NCBI RefSeq assembly: GCF_004364975.1
Contig: NZ_SOBW01000008.1
Span: 680,610 to 744,609, forward strand
DNA from: Gelidibacter sediminis
GTDB taxonomy: Bacteria > Bacteroidota > Bacteroidia > Flavobacteriales > Flavobacteriaceae
Reading direction: 5' to 3'
DNA length: 64,000 nt
This document shows positions 53,199-62,323 of this stretch, one piece after another (position 1 is the first letter of the stretch; every line of letters starts with the position of its first letter). The translations under genes were made by a program, and so were the position numbers. The notes beneath the pieces are model-generated. The model made no database searches. It worked only from the letters and a program-made list of their open reading frames with translations, and was not told where the DNA came from.

Positions 53199-54365
53199 AT
53201 GAACATGGTGCACTTACTTCATTCTTACCAACACTATTATGAGTCTTCCATTTATGGCCGATATATAAATTCAGACCATATTAAAGGTCTGCTTAAAAGA
53301 CATAGTAACCATTTTGATGTCTCTGTAATTGGGTCATCAGTTTTGGGTGAAGACATTCAATTTATAAAAGTTGGCAATGGTAGATTGAGGATATTAATGT
53401 GGTCGCAAATGCATGGCAATGAAAGTACAACAACTAAGGCCTTGTTTGATTTGCTAAACGTTTTGTCAGATAATCAAGATGTGTTTGTTGAAGATTTACT
53501 AAATAAGATCACGATTGGAATCATTCCGATGTTGAACCCTGACGGATCAAGAGCGTATACACGGCTTAATGCCAATCACGTCGATTTGAATAGAGATGCC
53601 CAGGATTTGACTCAGCCAGAAAGCAGAGTGTTAAGATCATGTTTTAACAGTTTTAAGCCTGATTATTGTTTTAATCTTCACGGTCAACGCACCATTTTTA
53701 GTGCTGGTATACGAAACAAGCCAGCAACTGTGTCTTTCTTATCGCCCGCACAGGATAAAGAGCGTAGTGTAACTGTCACTCGAAGAAGGGCTATGGATGT
53801 CATTGTCAAGATGAATAGTACGCTTCAGGAGGTCATACCGGGACAGGTGGGGATTTATGATGATGCGTTCAATATTAATTGTGTTGGAGACACGTTTCAG
53901 TCGATGAATGTGCCTACAGTGTTGTTTGAGGCTGGCCATTATGAGAATGATTATAATAGGGAAGTGGTTAGAGGCTTGATGTTTCAGTCTTTATGGACGT
54001 CGATAGTTCAGCTTGGTTTTGAAGCTATTCCTGGAAACCTTGAAAGTGCCTATTCTGCAATCCCTAAAAACGAAAAATTGTTTTATGATATCATCATCAG
54101 AAATGTAAAGTTAGAAATTGCAGGAAATGAGAAAATTTTAGATTTAGGCATTCAATATGAAGAACGATTGGAGCAAAATCAGATTGTTTTCGTGCCTCGA
54201 ATAATAAAAATTGCCGACTTGTCTAATTTCTATGGACATAGAGAATTGGATGCACAACAAAAGACCGTTGAGATTGGTAAATTTAAAGCGATAAAAGAGG
54301 GTGTCGAAATCGATTTCGTAATCCTAAATAACGAAAAACACTCACTAAATGTGGAAATAAAGTAG
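53199..54365 (+). CDS. M14-family zinc metallopeptidase
   Basis: 388 residues from the ATG at 53199; the ORF extends to TTG 53178 but that codon lies in the operator-like sequence. Zinc motif HGNE (H72, E75) in WSQMHGNESTTTKAL, substrate region NPDGSRAYTRLNANHVDLNRDAQ, third zinc ligand in NLHGQR. No signal peptide, so it is cytoplasmic or exported by other means. A carboxypeptidase A-like fold is clear, with a C-terminal extension of about 100 residues of beta character. Substrate unknown. Confidence 0.85.
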   Translation: MNMVHLLHSYQHYYESSIYGRYINSDHIKGLLKRHSNHFDVSVIGSSVLGEDIQFIKVGNGRLRILMWSQMHGNESTTTKALFDLLNVLSDNQDVFVEDLLNKITIGIIPMLNPDGSRAYTRLNANHVDLNRDAQDLTQPESRVLRSCFNSFKPDYCFNLHGQRTIFSAGIRNKPATVSFLSPAQDKERSVTVTRRRAMDVIVKMNSTLQEVIPGQVGIYDDAFNINCVGDTFQSMNVPTVLFEAGHYENDYNREVVRGLMFQSLWTSIVQLGFEAIPGNLESAYSAIPKNEKLFYDIIIRNVKLEIAGNEKILDLGIQYEERLEQNQIVFVPRIIKIADLSNFYGHRELDAQQKTVEIGKFKAIKEGVEIDFVILNNEKHSLNVEIK

Positions 54366-54397
54366 AATTTGGTGTATTATCTTTAATAAATTTCTAT

Positions 54398-54405
54398 TAT
54401 TTTTG
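54398..54405 (+). promoter_or_regulatory. -7-like box TATTTTTG before the Lrp gene
   Basis: TATTTTTG fits TAnnTTTG; TTTG at 54368-54371 is 26 bp upstream, a little long. The Lrp start follows 25 bp later. Confidence 0.4.
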
Positions 54406-54430
54406 TAAAAAATATAATAATACACTAAAA

Positions 54431-54910
54431 ATGGGAAAGTTCAAATTAGATGAAATAGATCATCAAATTTTAGACATGTTAATAGATAATACCCGAATTC
54501 CATTTACGGATATTGCTAAAAAATTAGTAATTTCTGCTGGAACAGTCCATGTAAGGGTTAAAAAGATGGAAGAAGCGGGCATTATTCAAGGGTCATCATT
54601 AACTTTAGATTATAAAAAGCTTGGTTATTCATTTATTGCGTATGTTGGGGTTTTTCTGAATAATACCTCACAAACAAAATTTGTTTTAGAGCGCATCAAC
54701 GAAATTCCGTTTGTTACTGTGGCTCATATCACCACTGGCAAGTTTAATATATTTTGCAAGGTAAGAGCTAGAAACACTTCTCATGCAAAGGATATTATTT
54801 TCATGTTAGACGATATTGAAGGTATTTACAGAACTGAAACTATGATTTCTTTGGAAGAAAGTATCAACGATAAAAAACGATTGATGCATTCTATATTTAA
54901 CGAATTGTAG
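54431..54910 (+). CDS. Lrp/AsnC family transcriptional regulator
   Basis: 159 residues. N-terminal HTH (LDEIDHQILDMLIDNTRIPFT; AGTVHVRVKKMEEAGII) and C-terminal RAM/ligand domain (KLGYSFIAYVGVFL, FNIFCKVRARN). Acts by binding an amino acid or similar effector as an oligomer. Separate from its neighbours, with a strong terminator. Confidence 0.92.
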   Translation: MGKFKLDEIDHQILDMLIDNTRIPFTDIAKKLVISAGTVHVRVKKMEEAGIIQGSSLTLDYKKLGYSFIAYVGVFLNNTSQTKFVLERINEIPFVTVAHITTGKFNIFCKVRARNTSHAKDIIFMLDDIEGIYRTETMISLEESINDKKRLMHSIFNEL

Positions 54911-54929
54911 AATCATATATTTTATAAGG

Positions 54930-54966
54930 AAATACCCTTTGTTGAGAGCTCAATAAAGGGTATTTT
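54930..54966 (+). terminator. Terminator of the Lrp gene
   Basis: AATACCCTTT pairs with AAAGGGTATT, extended inside by TTGAG/CTCAA; T run follows. Its right arm ends 4 bp before an upstream in-frame ATG of the DinB ORF. Confidence 0.85.
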
Positions 54967-54991
54967 TATGATGTTTATTGATATGACAAGA

Positions 54992-55507
54992 ATGATTAGT
55001 ACAGATTTAAGTGCCAGTGAATACAGTCCCTATTATCAGCCCTATATTGACCGGGTTGGCGCTGGGGATGTACTAGAAATTCTTAAGGTCAACTGTGAAG
55101 CAATTGATGCGTTCATGAGGACTATCCCTGATGATAGGCTTAGTTTTCAATACGTTGAAGGCAAATGGACTATCAAGCAAATTTTGCTTCATATGATTGA
55201 TACAGAGCGCGTAATGTGTTATAGGGCGCTATGTATTGCAAGAATGGATCAGATAGAACTGTTAGGATTTGATCATGATGCTTATGTGGATTCTAGTCAC
55301 GCTAAGAAGAGAAGCATGAAAAGTCTACTTAACGAATATAAAGCCGTTAGATCAGCTACGGTTGCGCTGTATGCAAGTTTTAATGAACAGGCTTGGTTGC
55401 GCAAGGGTAAGGCGAGTGGCTCCTCTGTTTCGGTCCGTGCCTTAGCGTTTATTATCGCAGGGCATGAAAAGCACCATGTTGAACTTATCAGATCTCTTTA
55501 TTTATGA
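54992..55507 (+). CDS. DinB family protein
   Basis: 171 residues from the ATG at 54992 (MISTDLSASEYS). In-frame ATGs at 54968, 54971 and 54983 are possible, but the first two sit almost in the Lrp terminator, so a later start is preferred. Helical bundle with metal-binding His in QILLHMIDTER and GHEKHHVELI, as in DinB/YfiT proteins, whose roles include thiol-dependent transfer reactions. Its stop overlaps the aroB stop by 6 bp on the other strand. Confidence 0.82.
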   Translation: MISTDLSASEYSPYYQPYIDRVGAGDVLEILKVNCEAIDAFMRTIPDDRLSFQYVEGKWTIKQILLHMIDTERVMCYRALCIARMDQIELLGFDHDAYVDSSHAKKRSMKSLLNEYKAVRSATVALYASFNEQAWLRKGKASGSSVSVRALAFIIAGHEKHHVELIRSLYL

Positions 55508-56569
55508 TTGATAATAATCGAATGCTTTGATTATCAAGTTGTTTTCGACTAAACAATCAATTTTAGGTTTCCCAATGTCTTCCAAAAGCACAAAATTTAT
55601 ATTGCCATGCTCATTCTTTTTGTCATATTTTAATAACTCCATTATGGCGCCGTGGTCTGAATCGTCAATGGATACCTTGTCAAAAATATTGAGGAAGGTT
55701 TGTTTGATCACTTCTAATTGATCTTTTGGAAACCCTAATAATTCTGACGATATATAAGTTTCCATAATCATTCCTATAGCAATGGCTTCTCCATGCAACA
55801 ATTCTTCCTTATTTGCGTGACTTAGAAAATAGGATTCAATGGCGTGCCCCAGGGTGTGTCCAAAATTTAATGTTTTACGTAATCCGTTTTCATTTGGATC
55901 TTCTGTAACAATGGCATTTTTAATTTCAACTGATTGATGAATCAAAATGTCTAAATCATTTAAGGTTAAGGTGTTTAAGTTTAAAAATTTTCCCCAATAT
56001 GAGGGGTCATAAATTAGACCATGTTTTAACATTTCTGCCAATCCACTTTTCAATTGGTTTGTAGGAAGTGTCTCTAAATAGTCAGTGTCCACTAAAACCA
56101 TATCACCAGAAGAGATCACACCAACTTGGTTTTTTAGTGCGCCTAAATCAACACCGGTTTTCCCACCAACAGAGGCGTCTACCATAGCCAAGAGTGAAGT
56201 TGGTACATTTACATATTTCAACCCCCGCTTGAAGGTGCATGCTACAAATCCCCCAAGATCAGTCACTACACCACCCCCAAGATTGATTACAAGACCTTTT
56301 CTGTCGGCTTCCAACTCTGATAATGCGTTCCATACACCTACACATGTATCAATATTCTTGTGGCTTTCCCCAGCTTCTATCTCTATGATTTCGTATGCCA
56401 AATCAGTCTCTAACTTTGACATGAATTTGGGTAAACAATAGGTGTGTGTATTGGTATCTACAACAATAAATAATTTTGAAAAAGAATTGGTTTTAAGGTA
56501 GTTATTAAGTTTTGTATAACCGTCAGCATTGAAATGGACGGTGTATGTATCGTTGGTAATTGAGGTCAT
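55502..56569 (-). CDS. aroB: 3-dehydroquinate synthase
   Basis: 355 residues. NAD site VINLGGGVVTDLGGFVA, metal site in LHGEAIAIGM and NFGHTLGHAIES, active-site Lys in VDASVGGKTG. Second step of the shikimate pathway. Divergent from proline dehydrogenase with 92 bp between the starts, an arrangement I have seen in other flavobacteria. Confidence 0.95.
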   Translation of the reverse strand: MTSITNDTYTVHFNADGYTKLNNYLKTNSFSKLFIVVDTNTHTYCLPKFMSKLETDLAYEIIEIEAGESHKNIDTCVGVWNALSELEADRKGLVINLGGGVVTDLGGFVACTFKRGLKYVNVPTSLLAMVDASVGGKTGVDLGALKNQVGVISSGDMVLVDTDYLETLPTNQLKSGLAEMLKHGLIYDPSYWGKFLNLNTLTLNDLDILIHQSVEIKNAIVTEDPNENGLRKTLNFGHTLGHAIESYFLSHANKEELLHGEAIAIGMIMETYISSELLGFPKDQLEVIKQTFLNIFDKVSIDDSDHGAIMELLKYDKKNEHGNINFVLLEDIGKPKIDCLVENNLIIKAFDYYQS

Positions 56570-56637
56570 TATAACAAAGGCTTTTAATAAAGGATGAAAA
56601 TTAGCAGTTTTTAATCAAATTATAGCGAATGAATAAA

Positions 56638-56645
56638 TATATTTG
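56638..56645 (+). promoter_or_regulatory. -7-like box TATATTTG before proline dehydrogenase
   Basis: TATATTTG fits TAnnTTTG. It lies after the upstream in-frame ATG at 56629 and 16 bp before the ATG at 56662, so the later start is favoured. Confidence 0.45.
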
Positions 56646-56661
56646 CCATTATTTTTCCACA

Positions 56662-57834
56662 ATGACTACATCAAACATTTTTGAAAACACAGAAGTTGCT
56701 TTTAGTCTTAAAAGTGATTCAGAGTTAGAGCGTGCATATTTTTTGTTTAAGATGATATCTTATGAACCTTTGGTTAGAATAGGTACTGCAGCTACCAATT
56801 TTGCTTTAAAAGCGCACTTGCCTGTTGAAGGCTTAATACGATCCACTGTATTTGATCATTTTTGTGGAGGGGTAAGTGAAGAGGATTGCCTACCTGTGAT
56901 TGACAGAATGTATGACAAACATGTGAGTTCTGTATTAGACTTTTCGGTTGAAGGGAAAGAGACTGAATCGCATTTTGATGCAGCCATGGAAAAAACACTT
57001 AAAATCATAAACTTCGCAGATGAAAAAAAGTCAATGCCAATAGCTGTATTTAAGCCTACGGGATTTGGTCGTTTTCATCTTTATCAGAAAAAGGGAGAGG
57101 GAAAACCATTCACTGACAAGGAACAAGAAGAATGGGATAGAGTGGTGGCACGTTTTGATGCTGTCTGTAAATTGGCAAAACAAAAGGATGTAGAAATATT
57201 AATTGACGCCGAAGAAAGCTGGATGCAAGATGCTGCTGACGAACTCTGTGAAGACATGATGCGAAAATACAATACAAGTATTCCTGTTGTGTATAATACG
57301 CTACAGCTTTATAGATGGGATCGACTAGATTATCTCAAAAAATTACATCAACGCGCGAATGAAGAAGGATTTACCATAGGCGTTAAAATTGTACGTGGGG
57401 CTTACATGGAAAAAGAACGCGAAAGAGCTGAAGAAAAAGGTTATGAATCTCCAATTTGTGCAACAAAGGAAGCCACGGATGTGAACTTTGACGAGACTTT
57501 AGAATATATACTGAATAATTTAGACACCATTTCATTATTTATAGGCACTCATAACGAACGAAGCAGTTATTTGGCTATGCAGATGATGAAAGATTTAAAA
57601 ATAGATAAAAGTGACAACCGTGTTTGGTTTGGGCAATTATATGGCATGAGTGATCATATTAGTTTTAATTTAGCTGCCAACGGTTACAATGTAGCTAAAT
57701 ATGTGCCATTTGGGCCCGTAAAGGATGTGATGCCTTATTTAATTAGACGAGCGGAAGAAAATACCTCTGTTGCTGGGCAAACGAGCAGGGAACTTATGCT
57801 GATAAAGGCAGAAAGAAAACGGCGGAAATTATAA
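56662..57834 (+). CDS. Proline dehydrogenase
   Basis: 390 residues from the ATG at 56662. FAD barrel with FKPTGFGRFHLY, ILIDAEESWMQD, YNTLQLYRWDRL, VKIVRGAYMEKER and GTHNERSSYLA; C-terminal SVAGQTSRELMLI. A monofunctional enzyme (no P5C dehydrogenase domain). Passes electrons from proline to the quinone pool. Divergent from aroB; a GNAT gene follows 33 bp downstream. Confidence 0.92.
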   Translation: MTTSNIFENTEVAFSLKSDSELERAYFLFKMISYEPLVRIGTAATNFALKAHLPVEGLIRSTVFDHFCGGVSEEDCLPVIDRMYDKHVSSVLDFSVEGKETESHFDAAMEKTLKIINFADEKKSMPIAVFKPTGFGRFHLYQKKGEGKPFTDKEQEEWDRVVARFDAVCKLAKQKDVEILIDAEESWMQDAADELCEDMMRKYNTSIPVVYNTLQLYRWDRLDYLKKLHQRANEEGFTIGVKIVRGAYMEKERERAEEKGYESPICATKEATDVNFDETLEYILNNLDTISLFIGTHNERSSYLAMQMMKDLKIDKSDNRVWFGQLYGMSDHISFNLAANGYNVAKYVPFGPVKDVMPYLIRRAEENTSVAGQTSRELMLIKAERKRRKL

Positions 57835-57867
57835 ATTTATTTGTAGATTCAAATAAACAACTTATTC

Positions 57868-58872
57868 ATGAAATCTAATCCATTTACTAGTGCGATCTAC
57901 GAAAATATTTGGTTAAAGCATTATGGTAAAGGCCAAAAAGCATCAAAGTTTAATTTTCTAAATGGTGTTAAATTTATTGAGGGAAAGTTGCCTAGATACT
58001 ATACGAACATCGGTGAAAATTATACTAGTGGATTATTCTATCGCATAGATCAAAGCAAGTCAGATTATGAAGGTAAGGTTTGTGTTATCTTTGATGTACC
58101 AGAATATTTGCACAGTAAACTCAATTTAGATTGTTCGAATCTCAAAATTCTTAAAATACAACAATATAAGGGGTTGTACGTAAATTTGAAAAATTACAAA
58201 TCCCTTGATGAAGTAATTTTTAACTGTTATAATTCTGGCAAAAGCAGGTATAATTTTAGAAGGTCACTTAAACAACTTCATAAAAATCATGATATCAGTA
58301 AAAAAATGTTTTTTGGTCAGATTTCAGAAGATGAATATATTGGTTTAATCCATGAGTTCAAAAGAATTCTTGAAACGAGATTTACTGCACTGAATACTCA
58401 CAATACGGTGCTTCCGATGTGGGACTTTTACAAGGAAGTTCTTTTTCCATTAATTAATGATAAACACGTGGCTCTTTTTGTTATCTACGATGCTGAGCAG
58501 CCTATTGCTATGTCATTTAATTTTGTATATGGTGATAACTTAGTTGTAGCTCTAAGAACTTTTGATATTAAATATAATAGAATTGGACTAGGGAATATTG
58601 AAATATACTATTTAATTGAATGGTGTCTCGAAAATAATATAAACATATTAGATTTTTCTAAAGGCGAAAGTGATTACAAGGAGCGTTGGTGTGATACCGA
58701 ATACCGCTATCAACATCATATAATTTATGATTCTAAATCTGGAAAAGCTACTGCAGTTGCCATATTTATGGCATATTATTACAGGTTAAAACAATTTTTA
58801 AGAGATCAAAATATAAATTCACGAGTTACCAAATTGCAGTTTAGACTTAAAAAATGGAATGTGTCCGATTGA
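57868..58872 (+). CDS. GNAT-fold acetyltransferase (BioF2-like, Acetyltransf_6)
   Basis: 334 residues, soluble. The C-terminal half with LETRFTALNTHNTVLPMWDFYKEVL, YGDNLVVALRTFD, RIGLGNIEIYYLIEW and DFSKGESDYKERWC is typical of the acetyltransferase 6 family that modifies polysaccharides. It is near a capsule or exopolysaccharide locus, which makes acetylation of a sugar a reasonable guess. The gene starts 33 bp after proline dehydrogenase but may not be functionally tied to it. Confidence 0.75.
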   Translation: MKSNPFTSAIYENIWLKHYGKGQKASKFNFLNGVKFIEGKLPRYYTNIGENYTSGLFYRIDQSKSDYEGKVCVIFDVPEYLHSKLNLDCSNLKILKIQQYKGLYVNLKNYKSLDEVIFNCYNSGKSRYNFRRSLKQLHKNHDISKKMFFGQISEDEYIGLIHEFKRILETRFTALNTHNTVLPMWDFYKEVLFPLINDKHVALFVIYDAEQPIAMSFNFVYGDNLVVALRTFDIKYNRIGLGNIEIYYLIEWCLENNINILDFSKGESDYKERWCDTEYRYQHHIIYDSKSGKATAVAIFMAYYYRLKQFLRDQNINSRVTKLQFRLKKWNVSD

Positions 58873-59019
58873 GAATATAAAACCTCATGAATTGATATTG
58901 GAAAAATTTTCATTTCCATAGCGAAAAAGAATTAAATCTCAATTTTTTATTTTAATATACATTATAATAAAAACGGTAAATTTTATTTCAATTAGATTCT
59001 CAGTATTTGAACGTAAACA

Positions 59020-59070
59020 GTGTTCCATTAATAAAATTAATTTAAATATAGTTATTTGATGATGGAACAC
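59020..59070. repeat. Perfect 9-bp inverted repeat between convergent genes
   Basis: GTGTTCCAT (59020-59028) and ATGGAACAC (59062-59070) with a 33-bp AT-rich loop. No T run directly follows, so not a simple terminator. It lies in the 253-bp gap between convergent GNAT and autokinase genes. Confidence 0.45.
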
Positions 59071-59125
59071 ACCTAGTTAGCTTTTGTCCAAAATTGCATC
59101 GACACTACCCCTAGAGAGCAAAATG

Positions 59126-61486
59126 TTATATTTTCAGGAAACTATACCATTTTTTATTTTTTAAAGGTTCTTTACCATATCCATACCCGTAACCATACCC
59201 TTTTTTATCGAAGTTTGTACCATTTAACAACAAATTTAACTTGGGTAGTCTACCGTCTTCAAATAATGGTTTGGCTATAGCAACTAAATGTCTTTTATCA
59301 ATATTGTTTGCGCTCACTACATATATGAACATATCAGCATATTTTGATACGAGAAGGGTATCACTTACCAGCCCTACTGCTGAGGCGTCAACTATTATGT
59401 AGTCATATTTATCTTCAAAATATTTAAAAAGCTCTTCTACTTTTGGGCTCATCAATAGTTCAGAAGGGTTAGGAGGTATTGTGCCTGAAGGAATAATATC
59501 TAGGAATTTATTATATGGCAGTTTGGTTAAAATGTCATCAGGTTTCAATTCTTTATCAGCCAAATAATCTGATAAACCAGCGTTAGTTGATGGTTGTTCG
59601 TTCAACGATTTAAGTACAGTGGGAACACGAATATCCATTTCTATTAACAATACTTTTTTTTCAGAAAATGAAATAGAGGATGCTAGGTTGGTACTAGTGT
59701 GTGATTTGCCTTCCTGTGCTCTTGTTGAAGTAATAAAGATTTTTTTAGTAGTTGATCTTTGATCTTTTAATATAAAATCTATATTGGAACGAATAATTCT
59801 GAAAGCTTCAGCTTTAGGCGAATAATCAACACGATTAATTAGTTTTGTTTTTTTACTAGTTAAAGGAATGTCCCCAATATATGGTATTTCTAGCAGATTG
59901 ATTAAGTCGTTTTTATCATAAACTTTTGTATCGAGCAAATCTGTTACGTAAATTAAACCGATAGGTAGCATTAGTCCTAATATTAAGGCCGCTAAATATG
60001 TTATTGATTTTTTAGGTGCTACAGGTGAATAATTTGAATAGGCTGTGTCAATTATCTTAGCATTTGGCGAAAACATTCCCAGGCTAATAGCAGATTCTTC
60101 ACGTTTTTCCAATAAATATAAATAAAGAGACTCCTTAATACTTTGTTGTCGCTCAATATCTCGCAATTGCCTTTGTTTTGTTGGTGCCGAATAGAGTTGC
60201 CCCCTAATTCTTGCATCTTCTCTAGTGAGATTGTTTAGAGTGATCTGACTTGTCTTTTTCATATTCTCCAATGAATTCTCCAAATTGGCTTTTAAGGAAT
60301 TAATTTCATTATTGAGGCTAATAACCACAGGGTTGATTTCAGTGGAATTTTTTAAGATTCGATCACGTTGTGCTACCAGTTCATTATAGTTTTTAGTAAC
60401 CTGATTAACATTAGGATCTGCAATACCCAGGTTTGAAGGCAAATAGTCAGAGCTCTTGCTTTCATCTTTTATTTCTTGTTGTAAGTAATCGATTAACTGA
60501 ATTGTATTTGCAGTATTGTTGATCTGAATCTCATTTTGTTTTTCACTTTCTAGATAGATGTTGGCTTGAGAACCTAATGCTGTTAAATTATTTTTTTTCT
60601 GAATTTGTTCGGCGGAAAAGTCCACCTCTTCTAATTCTTTAAACACAAGTTCAAGACGGTTGTTTATAAAATCAGAAGTCACCCTAACAACCTCTTCCTT
60701 ATCTTTGATTACGTCGTTATTATATTCCCGAATCACTTGGTTTAAAATATCAATGGCTTTATGGGGAATGTTATCTCTAAGTGACATTTTTACGACACTC
60801 GACCCTTCATCTAAATAAGTTTGGATGCTCGATTGATATTTATTAACTACTGAGGTTACTGGGCTGATTTTAGCTTTTAAATTGCTGCCAACGATTGGTG
60901 CATATTCACCAACATTAGGAACTATCATGATATCTCCAAAACTTGTTTTTATTCGATCGCCAAATGAAAGTAATTTCCCTTCATTTTCGTCTCTATTGAT
61001 AATGGATTTACCATCGTCTTTAAACATTAAAAATTTTGAAGGAGAGGTGACTTTGATGTAAAGAGTTGTGTCAATATTGTATATAATTGAGTCTCTAGTG
61101 AAGAAGTTTATTCGAATCGGTGGGTTTTCATAAATTTCTTGTTCCTTAATCTTGCCTTGTTCGAAGTAACTTACATTAAGTTTTAAGTTTTTAACAATAT
61201 TGGAAATTATCGTCCGAGAAGTCATAACTGCAATTTCATCCTTTATTTTGTTTCCTCCGTCTGAAAAAAGCCCACCTTTACCCATGTCAGCTATGGTCGG
61301 TAATTTTTGCGATTGTTTCTCATCTTTAATCTTAATGGTTGCAAAGGCTTCATACTGATAAGTTGAATAGCGAAGATAACCATAGGCGATAATCAAGGCA
61401 ACTATAGCAGATAATACGATCAATTTCCATTTTGACAGATATAAGTCAAAAATCTTTCTAATTTCATTGGTTGATGTCGTATCCAT
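59126..61486 (-). CDS. Tyrosine-protein kinase/exopolysaccharide co-polymerase (Wzc-like)
   Basis: 786 residues from the ATG at 61486. Wzz domain with helices at about 27-45 and 500-520 and a coiled periplasmic part; the cytoplasmic P-loop is TSTRAQEGKSHTSTN and Walker A' is VLLIEMDIRVP. Walker B reads IIVDASAVGL rather than the usual D-T-A-P form. The C-terminal KGYGYGYGYGKEP is a short tyrosine cluster for autophosphorylation. It governs chain length and export together with the export protein just upstream (30-bp gap). Confidence 0.87.
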   Translation of the reverse strand: MDTTSTNEIRKIFDLYLSKWKLIVLSAIVALIIAYGYLRYSTYQYEAFATIKIKDEKQSQKLPTIADMGKGGLFSDGGNKIKDEIAVMTSRTIISNIVKNLKLNVSYFEQGKIKEQEIYENPPIRINFFTRDSIIYNIDTTLYIKVTSPSKFLMFKDDGKSIINRDENEGKLLSFGDRIKTSFGDIMIVPNVGEYAPIVGSNLKAKISPVTSVVNKYQSSIQTYLDEGSSVVKMSLRDNIPHKAIDILNQVIREYNNDVIKDKEEVVRVTSDFINNRLELVFKELEEVDFSAEQIQKKNNLTALGSQANIYLESEKQNEIQINNTANTIQLIDYLQQEIKDESKSSDYLPSNLGIADPNVNQVTKNYNELVAQRDRILKNSTEINPVVISLNNEINSLKANLENSLENMKKTSQITLNNLTREDARIRGQLYSAPTKQRQLRDIERQQSIKESLYLYLLEKREESAISLGMFSPNAKIIDTAYSNYSPVAPKKSITYLAALILGLMLPIGLIYVTDLLDTKVYDKNDLINLLEIPYIGDIPLTSKKTKLINRVDYSPKAEAFRIIRSNIDFILKDQRSTTKKIFITSTRAQEGKSHTSTNLASSISFSEKKVLLIEMDIRVPTVLKSLNEQPSTNAGLSDYLADKELKPDDILTKLPYNKFLDIIPSGTIPPNPSELLMSPKVEELFKYFEDKYDYIIVDASAVGLVSDTLLVSKYADMFIYVVSANNIDKRHLVAIAKPLFEDGRLPKLNLLLNGTNFDKKGYGYGYGYGKEPLKNKKWYSFLKI

Positions 61487-61516
61487 GGGATTTAAAAGAA
61501 ATTTAATTAACACTTC

Positions 61517-62290
61517 TTATTTAATTAAAAATACAGCGACTATTGTAGTTAGCGTACCAATAGCTGAAATCAGAATAGCGTTATTTTCATTGTAATTAGA
61601 TGAGCGAATTCTGGAATTATTCGGTTCAACAACCAGTACGTCATTCTGTTGCAAATAATAAAGAGGAGAACTTATGGAGTTAACTGAAGTCAAATCTATC
61701 TTAGCAAATCTCTTTTTACCATCAACTTCTCGTATTAACAGGACATTATTTCTATGACCATAAATGGTAAGATCGTTTGCAAGACCTAAAGCCTCCAATA
61801 AACTGACACGTTCGTTTTGTATTGTAAATGTTCCAGGATTTGACACCTCGCCCAAAATTGTAACTGTAAAATTTACCAGCCTAATATTTATTATAGGGTC
61901 TTTTGCATAGGCGCTAATTTTCTCTTTTAACATTTCCGTTAGTTGAATTCTTGTCATACCCGCAATGTGCAAAGTTCCTAAAACAGGGAATTCTATATTG
62001 CCATTATAATCAATAAGATAACTCTGAATTCTTCTATTATTATTGGTCATTACCAAATCTTCAGTATCAGATACAATTGCGAGATTAAAAGGTTGGGCAG
62101 CTATGGGGTCGGCAGCTGTTACTGTAATTGTTAAGATATCGTTTGGTTTGTAAGTTAATTGTTCAGGTGAAGAGTCAATATAGCCACCGCTCAGTGGTTC
62201 ATCTTGAAAATATATAAAGTCTTTTCGAGAAGCACAGGACGACACCATAGTTAAGGCTATTATTAAAATAATTAAAAAACGTATATTCAT
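61517..62290 (-). CDS. Polysaccharide export lipoprotein (Wza-like, SLBB)
   Basis: 257 residues. Signal with lipobox ALTMVSSC, then the Poly_export domain (YKPNDILTITVTAADPIAAQPF), SLBB domain (ILGEVSNPGTFTIQNERVSL...), and a C-terminal helix (about 238-256). The helix at the C terminus could cross the outer membrane as in Wza. It works with the Wzc-like kinase downstream and the CapD-like enzyme upstream, 33 bp away. Confidence 0.87.
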   Translation of the reverse strand: MNIRFLIILIIALTMVSSCASRKDFIYFQDEPLSGGYIDSSPEQLTYKPNDILTITVTAADPIAAQPFNLAIVSDTEDLVMTNNNRRIQSYLIDYNGNIEFPVLGTLHIAGMTRIQLTEMLKEKISAYAKDPIINIRLVNFTVTILGEVSNPGTFTIQNERVSLLEALGLANDLTIYGHRNNVLLIREVDGKKRFAKIDLTSVNSISSPLYYLQQNDVLVVEPNNSRIRSSNYNENNAILISAIGTLTTIVAVFLIK

Positions 62291-62323
62291 CTATATTGAT
62301 TTTAAGTTAAAATTTTCGAGTAA

